This document shows, piece by piece, positions 25,799-33,513 of a stretch of 41,707 nucleotides of DNA. The stretch is from Lachnospiraceae bacterium (GTDB lineage Bacteria > Bacillota > Clostridia > Lachnospirales > Lachnospiraceae). The position numbers and the translations under genes are program-made. The stretch is from NCBI GenBank assembly GCA_024687655.1, contig JAILEN010000028.1:1-41707 (forward strand), given 5' to 3'. Every line of letters begins with the position of its first letter. The stretch's first letter is position 1. The notes beneath the pieces are model-generated. The model was not told where the DNA came from. It saw only the letters and a program-made list of their open reading frames with translations, and made no database searches.

Positions 25799-27865
25799 AT
25801 GAACACAATACAGATAAAAGGTCGATTAAAAGCATATTTGCAGGCACCCCTTTATATGGGAGTGCTCTTTTTGGCGGGCTCTCTTATACTTCTCAAGGTC
25901 AATTTCAGGCTGGGTCTTTTTGCGGGGATAGTGTCACTCTGCTACGCCGTAGCCATTTACATAGCCTATCGCATCACCTGGAAAAAGCTTACGGACGAGA
26001 TCATCAATTTCGCAGTCCAGTATGGGACGGTACAAAACCGCCTGCTGGGCAAGTTCCAGCTGCCCTACGCCGTTATGGACGGAGAGGGCAAGATCCTGTG
26101 GATGAATGAGCGGTTTATGGAGCTTTCCGGCAAGGACAGGTCATACAGAAAGTCCATAAGCTCCATTTTCAGCGAGGTCACCAGGGAGAACATCGGCCGT
26201 ATCGAATCCGGCAGCTTTACCGTTCAGCTTACCTACAACGACCGTATCTATGACGCCATTTTGGAAAAGCTCCCTCTGGATGAGTATACCGAGGATTATA
26301 CCCCCATTACTGACAGCAAAAAGATGATCATAGAGGGCATAGGGGAGATCACCTCCATCATGCTGGTGGATGTGACGGAGCGTGAGACTCATAAAAAGCG
26401 GAACCTGGAGCAGCAAATGGTACCTGCCCTGGTGTATGTGGATAATTACGAGGAGGTCATGGAGTCAGTGGACGAGGTAAAGCGTTCCATGCTGGTGGCC
26501 ATGATCGATCGAAAGGTGAACCGCTATTTCAGAGAGATAGACGGCGTGGTAAAAAAGCTGGAGAGGGACAAGTACTTTATCATTTTCCAGAGCCAGTACC
26601 TCAAGACCCTGGAGGATGGCAAGTTCTCCCTTTTGGAGGACATCCAGACCATCAAGGTAGGCAATGACTCGGTATTTACCATCAGTATCGGCATCGGTAT
26701 GGGAGCTTCTTCCTACACCCAGTGCTCCGAGTATGCCAGGGCTGCCATAGGTATGGCCCTTGGCCGCGGCGGATCCCAGGTGGTCATCAAGGATAATCAG
26801 GATGTTTCCTACTATGGTATCCGTGGACGTGAGGTAGAAAAGAACACCAGGGTCAAGGCCAGGGTCAAGGCCCAGGCTCTCAGGGAGATGATGGAGACCA
26901 GGAGCAGGGTGCTTGTCATGGGACATTCCATCTCTGATGCGGATGCCCTCGGTGCTGCAGTGGGAGTATATGTTGCGGCAACGGCTCTCGGCAAGCCCTG
27001 TCAGATCGTTTTAAACACGGTGACATCCTCACTGCGTCCCCTGGTTGATATGTTTACCACAGATGCTGGATATCCCAGGGATCTTTTCATCAACTCAGAG
27101 GAGGCCCTCACCATAGTGGACAACAATACCCTGGTAATGGTGGTGGATACCAACAGACCCACCTATACCGAGTGTCCCCAGCTTCTCAACCGTGGCGGTG
27201 GCGTAGTGGTATTCGACCACCACAGGCACGGTAATGAAAAGATCAAAAATCCGCTGCTTTCATATATCGAGCCCTATGCATCCTCAGCTTGTGAGATGCT
27301 GGCCGAGGTTTTGCAGTATTTTGCAGATGGTATCACCCTTACCAATCAGGAGGCGGACTGTATCTATGCAGGTATTCTCATAGATACCAACAACTTTATG
27401 ACAAAGACGGGAGTCCGTACCTTTGAGGCAGCAGCTTTTCTTCGCAGGAGCGGCGCGGACGTCATCCGTGTCAGAAAGCTTTTGCGCGAGGATATGAGTG
27501 CATATAAGGCCAGGGCTGAGGTGGTGAGAAACGCCGAGGTTTACAGGAACGCATTTGCCATCTCCGTATGCGAGGCCAAGGAGGCAGAGAGCCCTACCAT
27601 CGTAGGTGCCCAGGCTTCCAACGAGCTTTTGAATATAGTAGGGATCAAGGCATCCTTTGTGCTTACCGAGTATCAGGGAAAGATATACGTCTCATCCCGT
27701 TCCATTGACGAGATCGACGTACAGCTCATTATGGAGCGTCTCGGTGGCGGCGGACACTTAAACGTGGCCGGAGCGCAGATAGAGGATGCTACCGTATCCG
27801 AGGTCAAGCGCAGGGTCGAGGATATTATAGATGTAATGATGGATGAAGGAGAGATAAAACTATGA
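25799..27865 (+). CDS. gdpP: Cyclic-di-AMP phosphodiesterase GdpP
   Basis: Membrane-bound enzyme that hydrolyses c-di-AMP to pApA, setting wall and potassium homeostasis. The ATG at 25799 (MNTIQIKGRLKAYL) follows GGGA; the ORF track TTG at 25787 is less likely. The 688 residues have two membrane helices (about 15-60), a PAS domain (about 75-170), a degenerate GGDEF domain (about 190-310, lacking GGDEF residues), then DHH-DHHA1 with GHSISDADALGAAV, VVDTNRP, VVFDHHRHG and GGGGHLNVAGAQI. Its stop overlaps the rplI start by ATGA. The gdpP-rplI-dnaB order is conserved in Firmicutes. Confidence 0.97.
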   Translation: MNTIQIKGRLKAYLQAPLYMGVLFLAGSLILLKVNFRLGLFAGIVSLCYAVAIYIAYRITWKKLTDEIINFAVQYGTVQNRLLGKFQLPYAVMDGEGKILWMNERFMELSGKDRSYRKSISSIFSEVTRENIGRIESGSFTVQLTYNDRIYDAILEKLPLDEYTEDYTPITDSKKMIIEGIGEITSIMLVDVTERETHKKRNLEQQMVPALVYVDNYEEVMESVDEVKRSMLVAMIDRKVNRYFREIDGVVKKLERDKYFIIFQSQYLKTLEDGKFSLLEDIQTIKVGNDSVFTISIGIGMGASSYTQCSEYARAAIGMALGRGGSQVVIKDNQDVSYYGIRGREVEKNTRVKARVKAQALREMMETRSRVLVMGHSISDADALGAAVGVYVAATALGKPCQIVLNTVTSSLRPLVDMFTTDAGYPRDLFINSEEALTIVDNNTLVMVVDTNRPTYTECPQLLNRGGGVVVFDHHRHGNEKIKNPLLSYIEPYASSACEMLAEVLQYFADGITLTNQEADCIYAGILIDTNNFMTKTGVRTFEAAAFLRRSGADVIRVRKLLREDMSAYKARAEVVRNAEVYRNAFAISVCEAKEAESPTIVGAQASNELLNIVGIKASFVLTEYQGKIYVSSRSIDEIDVQLIMERLGGGGHLNVAGAQIEDATVSEVKRRVEDIIDVMMDEGEIKL

Positions 27866-28311
27866 AGGTGATCTTACTTACAGATGTAAAGCCCCATGGA
27901 AAAAAGGGAGATGTGGTGGATGTTTCGGACAGCCTGGCCAGAAATGTTCTGATCAAAAAGAATCAGGCCGTAGAGGCGACTCCCCAGAATATGAACAACT
28001 TAAAGCTCCAAAACCAGCATGCTGACAAGGTTGCCGCTGAGAATCTGGCTTCCGCAAAGGAGCTTAAAAAGCAGATAGAGGAGTGGACAGTGGAGACCTC
28101 CATCAAGTCAGGAGAGGGCGGCAGAACCTTTGGTTCCGTTTCCTCCAAGGAGATCGCACAGGCTGTAAAGGATCAGTATGATACGGATATAGACAAGAAA
28201 AAGATAATCGTGTCTGAGCCCATCAAGAGTCTGGGCACACATGAGGTAAAGGTAAAGCTCCACCAGGAGGTGACAGCCACACTTCGTGTCCATGTGGCAG
28301 AGCAGTCGTAG
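27862..28311 (+). CDS. rplI: 50S ribosomal protein L9
   Basis: Two-domain ribosomal protein of 149 residues binding domain V of 23S rRNA. The N-terminal signature GKKGDVVDVSDSLARNVLIKKNQAVEAT covers about residues 14-41; a long connecting helix and C-terminal domain (GRTFGSVSSKEIAQAV, then VKVKLHQEVTATLRV) follow. AAGGAGAG precedes the ATG, inside gdpP. Confidence 0.98.
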   Translation: MKVILLTDVKPHGKKGDVVDVSDSLARNVLIKKNQAVEATPQNMNNLKLQNQHADKVAAENLASAKELKKQIEEWTVETSIKSGEGGRTFGSVSSKEIAQAVKDQYDTDIDKKKIIVSEPIKSLGTHEVKVKLHQEVTATLRVHVAEQS

Positions 28312-28320
28312 GAGGGAAAT

Positions 28321-29661
28321 ATGGACGAGGTACAGATAAGTCGGGTCATGCCCAACTCCCTCAGTGCTGAGCGCTCTGTTATAGGTTCCATGATGATGGA
28401 TCGCGACGCCATCACTCAGGTGATGGAGATCCTTACGCCGGATGATTTTTACAATGCGCCCTTCAATGTTATCTACGAGGTTTTGCTCCAGCTGTATGAA
28501 GAGGGGAAAAGTGGCGATCTTGTGATCCTCCAGGACAGGCTCAAACAGAAGAATCTGCCGGGACAGTTTACGGATCCGGTATATCTGGCTGATATTATCG
28601 AGGGAGTCAGTGTTTCGGTCAACGCAGCGGAGCACGCCAAAATCGTCAAGGAAAAGTCCCTGTTACGTCAGGTTATCCGGACCAACCAGGAGATAGAGAA
28701 TGCCTGCTTCAAGGGCGAGGATTCTTCTGAGAAGATATTGGATGAGACCGAGAGGAGACTGAACGAGCTCATAAAGAATAAAGGTGTAGAGGCCGATGTT
28801 CCCATCAATGATATAGTGCAAAATGCTCTTTCTGCCATAGAGGCAGCCTCCAGGCAAAAAGGCAGGATCACCGGAATACCCACGGGATTTATCGATCTGG
28901 ACTACAAGATGGCGGGGCTCCAGCCCTCGGATCTGATCCTTCTGGCGGCGCGTCCCTCCATGGGTAAGACGGCGCTGGCTCTGAATATCGCCCAGTATGT
29001 GGCATTTCATGATAACCATTGCGTAGCTATTTTTTCTCTGGAGATGTCAAAGGAGCAGCTGGTCAACAGACTGTTTTCCCTGGAGTCCAGAGTCGATGCG
29101 CAAAAACTGCGTACCGGCAGTCTCCAGGAGAGTGAGTGGGAGCAGCTGGTAGAAGGTGCATCCAATATAGCCAGATCCGATCTGATCATAGACGATACGC
29201 CCGGTATATCCGTGGCACAGCTGAGGAGTAAATGCAGAAAGTACAGCAGGGAAAAGGATCTGAAGCTGGTCATCATAGACTATCTGCAGCTTATGACAGG
29301 TACGGGAAAGACCGAGTCCAGGCAGCAGGAGATCTCAGAGATTTCCAGATCCCTTAAGGGACTGGCCAGGGAGCTCAATGTCCCCATCATAGCACTGTCC
29401 CAGCTCAACCGTGGAGTGGAGCAGAGGGAGGACAAGCGTCCCATGCTTTCGGATCTTCGTGATTCGGGTGCCATCGAGCAGGATGCGGACGTGGTCATGT
29501 TCATATACAGGGATGATTATTACAACAAGGATTCGGACCGAAAGGGGATATCGGAAGTGATCATTGCAAAGCAGAGAAACGGCCCCATCGGTACCGTGGA
29601 TCTGGTATGGCTTCCCGAGTTTACCATGTTCAGAAACAGGGAAAAAGAACATAAGAAATAA
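28321..29661 (+). CDS. dnaB: Replicative DNA helicase DnaB
   Basis: Hexameric helicase that unwinds the fork. The 446 residues have the N-terminal helical domain (SLSAERSVIGSMMMDRDAI) that contacts primase, and the RecA-like domain with Walker A ARPSMGKTALALN near residue 210, Walker B LVIIDYLQLM and the later ALSQLNRGVEQREDKRPMLSDLRDSGAIEQDAD block. AGGAGG precedes the ATG. A strong two-way terminator follows. No intein is present. Confidence 0.98.
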   Translation: MDEVQISRVMPNSLSAERSVIGSMMMDRDAITQVMEILTPDDFYNAPFNVIYEVLLQLYEEGKSGDLVILQDRLKQKNLPGQFTDPVYLADIIEGVSVSVNAAEHAKIVKEKSLLRQVIRTNQEIENACFKGEDSSEKILDETERRLNELIKNKGVEADVPINDIVQNALSAIEAASRQKGRITGIPTGFIDLDYKMAGLQPSDLILLAARPSMGKTALALNIAQYVAFHDNHCVAIFSLEMSKEQLVNRLFSLESRVDAQKLRTGSLQESEWEQLVEGASNIARSDLIIDDTPGISVAQLRSKCRKYSREKDLKLVIIDYLQLMTGTGKTESRQQEISEISRSLKGLARELNVPIIALSQLNRGVEQREDKRPMLSDLRDSGAIEQDADVVMFIYRDDYYNKDSDRKGISEVIIAKQRNGPIGTVDLVWLPEFTMFRNREKEHKK

Positions 29662-29663
29662 AA

Positions 29664-29691
29664 AAAGGACATCCCTTTCGGGATGTCCTTT
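29664..29691. terminator. Bidirectional terminator between dnaB and ferredoxin
   Basis: AAAGGACATCCC and GGGATGTCCTTT form a perfect 12-bp stem with a UUUC loop (GAAA on the other strand). On the minus strand seven T residues follow, so it serves the convergent ferredoxin gene best; on the plus strand the T run is the end of the stem. Confidence 0.9.
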
Positions 29692-29703
29692 GGTGTCAAT
29701 GGA

Positions 29704-29874
29704 TTAACCCTGGGAAATAGCTCCTGTAGGGCAAACACCTGCGCAAGTTCCGCACTCAACACAAGCACTCTCATCAATGTTGTACTGAGAATCGCCTGCA
29801 GAAATAGCGCCAACGGGGCACTCGGGCTCACAGGTACCGCAGGATACACAAGAATCACTGATCACATAAGCCAT
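29704..29874 (-). CDS. 2[4Fe-4S] ferredoxin
   Basis: Fifty-six residues, too short for the ORF track. The minus strand encodes MAYVISDSCVSCGTCEPECP, then VGAISAGDSQYNIDESACVE and CGTCAGVCPTGAISQG. Two CxxCxxCxxxCP motifs give the classical clostridial ferredoxin, a low-potential electron carrier for pyruvate:ferredoxin oxidoreductase, hydrogenase and Rnf. AGGAGG precedes the ATG and a good promoter lies upstream. The overlapping plus-strand ORF at 29683-29955 is its shadow. Confidence 0.97.
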   Translation of the reverse strand: MAYVISDSCVSCGTCEPECPVGAISAGDSQYNIDESACVECGTCAGVCPTGAISQG

Positions 29875-29941
29875 GATACATTACCTCCTAAATTAGTTTT
29901 CAAATACAATACAAATCCGTATCTTTTCAGATACAAATGCT

Positions 29942-29970
29942 ATTTTAAATCATAAACCGTAATAATTCAA
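29942..29970 (-). promoter_or_regulatory. Promoter of the ferredoxin gene
   Basis: On the minus strand, TTGAAT (29970-29965), 17-base spacer and TAAAAT (29947-29942). A 6-bp hairpin GTATCT/AGATAC at 29919-29934 lies in the leader and may stabilise the message. Confidence 0.7.
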
Positions 29971-30024
29971 GTAAAAATCCTCAAATTGCGAAAGTTAGCA
30001 GGCTAAAACAGCGGATAGTTACAC

Positions 30025-30053
30025 TTGATAATTCTGAAAAATTAGTATATGAT
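30025..30053 (+). promoter_or_regulatory. Promoter of the DUF1858 gene
   Basis: TTGATA (30025-30030), 17-base spacer and TATGAT (30048-30053), 33 bases before the ATG; divergent from the ferredoxin promoter. Confidence 0.75.
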
Positions 30054-30086
30054 GTAGGCGAAAATAAACAGGAAAGGAGACGAAAC

Positions 30087-30323
30087 ATGGACGCTACATT
30101 GCAGGAAAAGACAGAAGGCACAGCTCAGGTATCAAAGGAAACTCTTATTGGCGAGCTTTTACAGATAGATCAGGACATTGCACCCATCCTTTTCGGTATC
30201 GGGATGCACTGTCTCGGATGTCCCGCATCACAGATGGAATCTTTGGAGGAGGCCGCCATGGTACACGGCATCAATCCGGATGATCTGGTGGACGAGATCA
30301 ACAGCTTTCTGGCAAGCAAATAA
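30087..30323 (+). CDS. DUF1858 redox-disulfide domain protein
   Basis: Seventy-eight residues forming a single DUF1858 domain (hybrid-cluster-protein-associated redox disulfide). The paired cysteines Cys42 and Cys45 are in GMHCLGCPASQMESLEEAA, the family core; the rest is LIGELLQIDQDIAPILFGIG ahead and a helix DDLVDEINSFL behind. Family members are thought to act in thiol or nitrosative redox chemistry, but biochemical roles are not settled. AAAGGAG precedes the ATG. It is transcribed alone and divergently from the ferredoxin gene, so a shared redox context is possible. Confidence 0.9.
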   Translation: MDATLQEKTEGTAQVSKETLIGELLQIDQDIAPILFGIGMHCLGCPASQMESLEEAAMVHGINPDDLVDEINSFLASK

Positions 30324-30357
30324 AAAAGTGGCCGGCTGATGCCGGCCACTTTTTTTA
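30322..30357. terminator. Bidirectional terminator between DUF1858 and mecA
   Basis: AAAAGTGGCCGGC and GCCGGCCACTTTT form a near-perfect stem with loop TGAT, flanked by A and T runs so that it works for both convergent genes. Confidence 0.95.
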
Positions 30358-30365
30358 TAACTAAA

Positions 30366-31130
30366 TTATAACTGTGAAAGCGCCTGAAGGGCATCCTGGG
30401 GGATGATCATCTCTGAGATCTCCGTCAGGTGGCAATCCAACCCCAGGGTCTCTGGCAGGGGTGATGAGTACTCACTTAAGATATTGCACAGGCGGTTGAA
30501 AACCTCCGGCGTAGCCTCGTCCATGGAAAGAATGAGGCAGTACTCGTCGGTATAGAGCTTGAGGAGCCTGCTGCTGCCGGGATAGGTAAAATCAAAAGCC
30601 CGGGAAGCATCCACCGCATCATCCAAAGTATCAAAGCAGAAGGAACGAACCACATTTTCAAAGGGAACATCTGCCTCGGTGCTCTCGGAAGCGGCCTTTT
30701 TGGCATTTTTACCGGCAAAGAGCTTAAGAATGTCATTAGCGGTGTGGCTGTAGTCGATGGAGGGCAGGGGGCTTGTGAAGTCCTCAAGGGAAATATCATC
30801 ATAGTCCTCATAATCCTCATCCATATCCGAGGAAATATCCGAAAGGTCCGCAAAGCTGGAAAATCTGGTGTCCAGCTCATCGGGATAGGGCACCTTGGTA
30901 ACGATGAGTATGATGCCGTCTGCAGAAACCGGAATGGCCTCTATCACAAGAGGGATATCCTCCGCCTCAAAGCCATATTTGTAAGAGGCCCAGCGAAGCA
31001 TCTCCTTGAAGAGAGTGCGGGCCTTGGGGGTACCGTAGGCAAACTCCGAAAGTCGGATATTACGCTGCTCCAAGTCCTCCCGGCTAAGTGTGCACCGGAT
31101 TTGGTTTTCATTTATCTTTTCTATTCTCAT
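30366..31130 (-). CDS. mecA: Adaptor protein MecA
   Basis: Adaptor that delivers proteins to ClpC-ClpP for degradation. The 254 residues have the N-terminal substrate-binding domain (MRIEKINENQIRCTLSREDLEQRNIRLSEFAYG), an acidic linker (DMDEDYEDYDDISLEDF, about 97-115) and the C-terminal ClpC-binding alpha/beta domain (from FRSFCFDTLDDAVDASR-like sequence to the end). AAAGG precedes the ATG. It is transcribed alone toward the shared terminator, and a promoter and two 14-base palindromes lie upstream. Confidence 0.92.
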   Translation of the reverse strand: MRIEKINENQIRCTLSREDLEQRNIRLSEFAYGTPKARTLFKEMLRWASYKYGFEAEDIPLVIEAIPVSADGIILIVTKVPYPDELDTRFSSFADLSDISSDMDEDYEDYDDISLEDFTSPLPSIDYSHTANDILKLFAGKNAKKAASESTEADVPFENVVRSFCFDTLDDAVDASRAFDFTYPGSSRLLKLYTDEYCLILSMDEATPEVFNRLCNILSEYSSPLPETLGLDCHLTEISEMIIPQDALQALSQL

Positions 31131-31168
31131 ATATCAACCTTTATAAAAATACGCATATTTGTATTTAC

Positions 31169-31198
31169 ATTATAGAGTATAACCCGGTCCTAAGTAAA
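31169..31198 (-). promoter_or_regulatory. Promoter of mecA
   Basis: On the minus strand, TTTACT (31198-31193), 18-base spacer and perfect TATAAT (31174-31169), about 40 bases before the mecA ATG. Confidence 0.7.
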
Positions 31199-31199
31199 G

Positions 31200-31243
31200 T
31201 TAATAATTATTAAGAATTATTACAGAAATTTAATAATTATTAA
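31200..31243. repeat. Two identical 14-base palindromes, 30 bases apart
   Basis: TTAATAATTATTAA occurs at 31200-31213 and again at 31230-31243. Each is a perfect palindrome and their centres are exactly 30 bases apart, about three helical turns, so a protein would meet both on one face. They abut the mecA -35 on one side and lie 27 bases from the putative RNA promoter on the other. They could be operator sites or an UP-like AT-rich element. Confidence 0.6.
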
Positions 31244-31269
31244 CAAAGGTTAACAATGGCCTGAAACTA

Positions 31270-31298
31270 TTGAAAAGCAGATAGTTTGCTGATATATT
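31270..31298 (+). promoter_or_regulatory. Promoter of the putative noncoding RNA
   Basis: TTGAAA (31270-31275), 17-base spacer and TATATT (31293-31298). The spacing is ideal and each element differs from consensus by one base. The inverted repeat AAACTAT/ATAGTTT (31264-31287) overlaps the -35. No ORF with a ribosome site follows for 490 bases. Confidence 0.6.
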
Positions 31299-31304
31299 AA
31301 GCGC

Positions 31305-31735
31305 GGATCAAAGATATGATCCTGTAAATGATAGCTGCATACCGACATTTTCTGTTCATCATATTCTAAATTCGATAGTCATTCCATCAAAGAGTTTATG
31401 AGAAGAAGGTTTTGGAGAGTTTTTATCAGGGATATACCTATATACCACGAGGTTCCTGCCTCCACACGGAAAATGGTAAAGAACTAGTGTAAAGAATAAT
31501 TTTACGCATCCTGGGGAGGATCGAAGTGACAAATGGTATGCCAGGCTGAGATGGGAGGTGGTATGAAAAACGTAAATAGCCGAGACTGACAGCAGTAATG
31601 TACGTATTGACACTGCTGTCGGAGAAACCGGTGTTTGTATCATTATTTGAGTAGTCTGTAAATAAGTTCATAGGGACTTAATAAAACGAATTCAGAAATC
31701 AGATGGGGGCAGGATACATATCCTGCTCCTGCTTT
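31305..31735 (+). ncRNA. Candidate structured noncoding RNA of about 430 bases, family unknown
   Basis: This stretch, with flanks the largest gene-free gap in the window, is bounded by a promoter and a terminator-like hairpin, while the next gene has its own promoter. It can form many local stems: GGATCA/TGATCC (31305-31322) at the 5' end, GTGTAAA/TTTACGC (31487-31507), ATCCT/AGGAT with a GGGG loop (31508-31521), and GACAGCAGT/ACTGCTGTC (31588-31620). All frames are broken by stops and the small ORFs lack credible start sites. I checked by eye for RNase P RNA, tmRNA, 4.5S RNA, group II intron domain V and CRISPR and saw none. It may instead be decayed sequence. Confidence 0.45.
31706..31735 (+). 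terminator. Terminator-like hairpin ending the putative noncoding RNA
   Basis: GGGGCAGGAT and ATCCTGCTCC pair over ten bases (one wobble) around ACAT, then TGCTTTATG. The T tract is short. Confidence 0.55.
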
Positions 31736-31761
31736 ATGTTGAAGATAAGATGTGCTATAAT
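31733..31761 (+). promoter_or_regulatory. Promoter of the GH18 gene (extended -10)
   Basis: TGCTATAAT at 31753-31761 is an extended -10 element; a weak -35 TTTATG lies 17 bases upstream at 31733-31738. The ATG is 37 bases downstream of it. Confidence 0.65.
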
Positions 31762-31797
31762 GCCTTAATGAGCGAAACAAACTGAAGGAGATGCTTT

Positions 31798-33513
31798 ATG
31801 AACAAAAAAAAGAAACCTGCAAGCGGTCTGTATATAGCACTGGCTTTCGGCCTTCTGATCCTGACGGCGGGTCTGTTGATAATTGCCAAAAAATACGCAC
31901 CTACCCGGGAAAGGATGGAGCTTTCCGAGGTATATGAGAGCCATTTTGAAAATGAGGCAGCAGTCATTTTAAACGGGGAATACATGCCCACTGAGGAGAC
32001 GGACAGCTGTGCATACGGTGTGATACTTTCCGGGACACCCTATCTCCAGTTGGATTTTATTAAAAACAATATCGATAACCGCTATGTTTACGATGACAGC
32101 GAAAAAGTGCTTCGGTACACCACAGATACGGACATCATTTCCGTGAATATCGGTGATAATACCTACAGCGTGGGCCGTACTGAGGAGAGCATAGATGCAC
32201 CCATTATCGAGCAGGAGGGAGCCGGGGTTTATCTTGCGGTGCAGTTTGTCCAGAAGTATTCGGATCTCGGATATTCCGTGGAAAGTGACCCGGATCGTAT
32301 CATCATCCAGCTGGCGGGCTGGGAGAAAAAGACGGCTACCATCAAAAAGAACACCCAGATCAGACGGCTGGGCGGCCCCAAGAGCAAGATCCTGAAGGAT
32401 GTCAGTAAGGGTGATCACGTCATAGTTTTGGATGAGATAGGAAAATGGACCGAGATCATGACCGATGACGGGGTTATGGGCTACTGCCTGGATAAGTACA
32501 TCATTGACAAGAATACCGAGACAGTGGAAGCGGTTTTGCCCGAGAGGAGCTACAAGCATATCCTTATGAACGAAAAGGTTTCCATGGGCTGGGTCCAGAT
32601 CATGGACAAGCCGGGCAACGTCAGTATTGACAGCGTACTCAATAAGGCTGGTGACGGCATCAATGTCATCTCACCCACTTGGTTCAGACTCAGTGACAAT
32701 CAGGGTGGGATAGATAATATCGCCAGTTATGACTACGTCAACAAATGTCACGATATGGGCATACAGGTTTGGGGTCTGGTCAACAATTTCGACAATAAGG
32801 ATATTTCCTCCAATGCAGTTTTAACCTCCGCCTCCGCCAGGGATAATCTCATCAACAATCTGATCGGTGCGGCGGTGGCATACGATATGGATGGTATCAA
32901 CGTGGACTTCGAATTTCTTCAGCCCGCAGATGCAGATGGTTTTCTGGAGTTTATCAGGGAGCTTTCCGTAAAGTGCAGGAACAATGATCTGGTGCTTTCC
33001 GTGGATAACTACGTTCCCTCATCCTTCCATGCATTTTATGATTACGAGGAGCAGGGCAAATATGCGGATTACGTGGTGATCATGGCCTACGACGAGCATT
33101 ATTCTGGCAGCGATGATCCGGGCAGTGTGTCCAGTCTGGGCTTTGTGGAAAAGGCGGCGTCGGATATGCTGGAATATGTGTCGCCTGATCAGATAATCCT
33201 GGGCATGCCCTTTTATTATCGCCTGTGGATCACCAATGAAACTGGGCTTACCAGTTCCGTGATCCATATGGATGAGACGGACAGTATGCTGGAAAAGTAT
33301 GGAGCCACCACCAACTGGATTGATGAGGTGGGTCAGAGTTACGCAGAGTTTGACTATGAAGGATCGCATTATCAGACCTGGATCGAGGATACCAGATCTC
33401 TTGAGCTGAAGCTGCAGGTTATGGAGGAAAATAACCTGGCGGGAGCAGCCTTTTGGAAGCTGGGTCTGGAACCCGAGAGTACATGGGATGTGATCAACGA
33501 GTATTTGCAATGA
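31798..33513 (+). CDS. Membrane-anchored SH3 and GH18 domain hydrolase
   Basis: Predicted cell-wall-facing glycoside hydrolase of 571 residues. A single N-terminal membrane helix (LYIALAFGLLILTAGLLIIA, about 11-30) is followed by a copper-amine-oxidase-N-like region (about 50-175), a bacterial SH3 domain (about 180-236, ending GVMGYCLDKYI) and a GH18 barrel (about 255-571) with the catalytic DGINVDFE motif, Glu372. The layout is that of YaaH/SleL and YdhD relatives, which cut peptidoglycan or chitin-like chains. AAGGAG precedes the ATG. It overlaps sua5 by ATGA and so heads the unit leading to the ATP synthase genes. Confidence 0.9.
   Translation: MNKKKKPASGLYIALAFGLLILTAGLLIIAKKYAPTRERMELSEVYESHFENEAAVILNGEYMPTEETDSCAYGVILSGTPYLQLDFIKNNIDNRYVYDDSEKVLRYTTDTDIISVNIGDNTYSVGRTEESIDAPIIEQEGAGVYLAVQFVQKYSDLGYSVESDPDRIIIQLAGWEKKTATIKKNTQIRRLGGPKSKILKDVSKGDHVIVLDEIGKWTEIMTDDGVMGYCLDKYIIDKNTETVEAVLPERSYKHILMNEKVSMGWVQIMDKPGNVSIDSVLNKAGDGINVISPTWFRLSDNQGGIDNIASYDYVNKCHDMGIQVWGLVNNFDNKDISSNAVLTSASARDNLINNLIGAAVAYDMDGINVDFEFLQPADADGFLEFIRELSVKCRNNDLVLSVDNYVPSSFHAFYDYEEQGKYADYVVIMAYDEHYSGSDDPGSVSSLGFVEKAASDMLEYVSPDQIILGMPFYYRLWITNETGLTSSVIHMDETDSMLEKYGATTNWIDEVGQSYAEFDYEGSHYQTWIEDTRSLELKLQVMEENNLAGAAFWKLGLEPESTWDVINEYLQ

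Noticed and set aside
29683-29955. 90-residue plus-strand ORF over the ferredoxin gene
   Set aside because: The minus strand encodes a perfect 2[4Fe-4S] ferredoxin with promoter and ribosome site, so the plus-strand frame is a shadow.
30744-31175. 143-residue plus-strand ORF opposite mecA
   Set aside because: It is antisense to a confidently identified gene and has no recognisable features.
31398-31589. Small plus-strand ORFs starting at 31398, 31533 and 31563
   Set aside because: They code for 8-29 residues; only the 8-codon one has a good ribosome site (GGGAGG). None resembles a known peptide, so I did not call them.
31359-31671. Minus-strand ORFs of 94 and 77 residues in the mecA-GH18 gap
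   Set aside because: They overlap each other in different frames, have no convincing ribosome sites or family motifs, and the sequence reads better as structured RNA on the plus strand.
31305-31735. Retron, group II intron or RNase P RNA in the gene-free stretch
   Set aside because: No reverse transcriptase gene follows, no domain V-like AGC stem is visible, and the conserved RNase P core (GAGGAAAGUCC-like) is absent.
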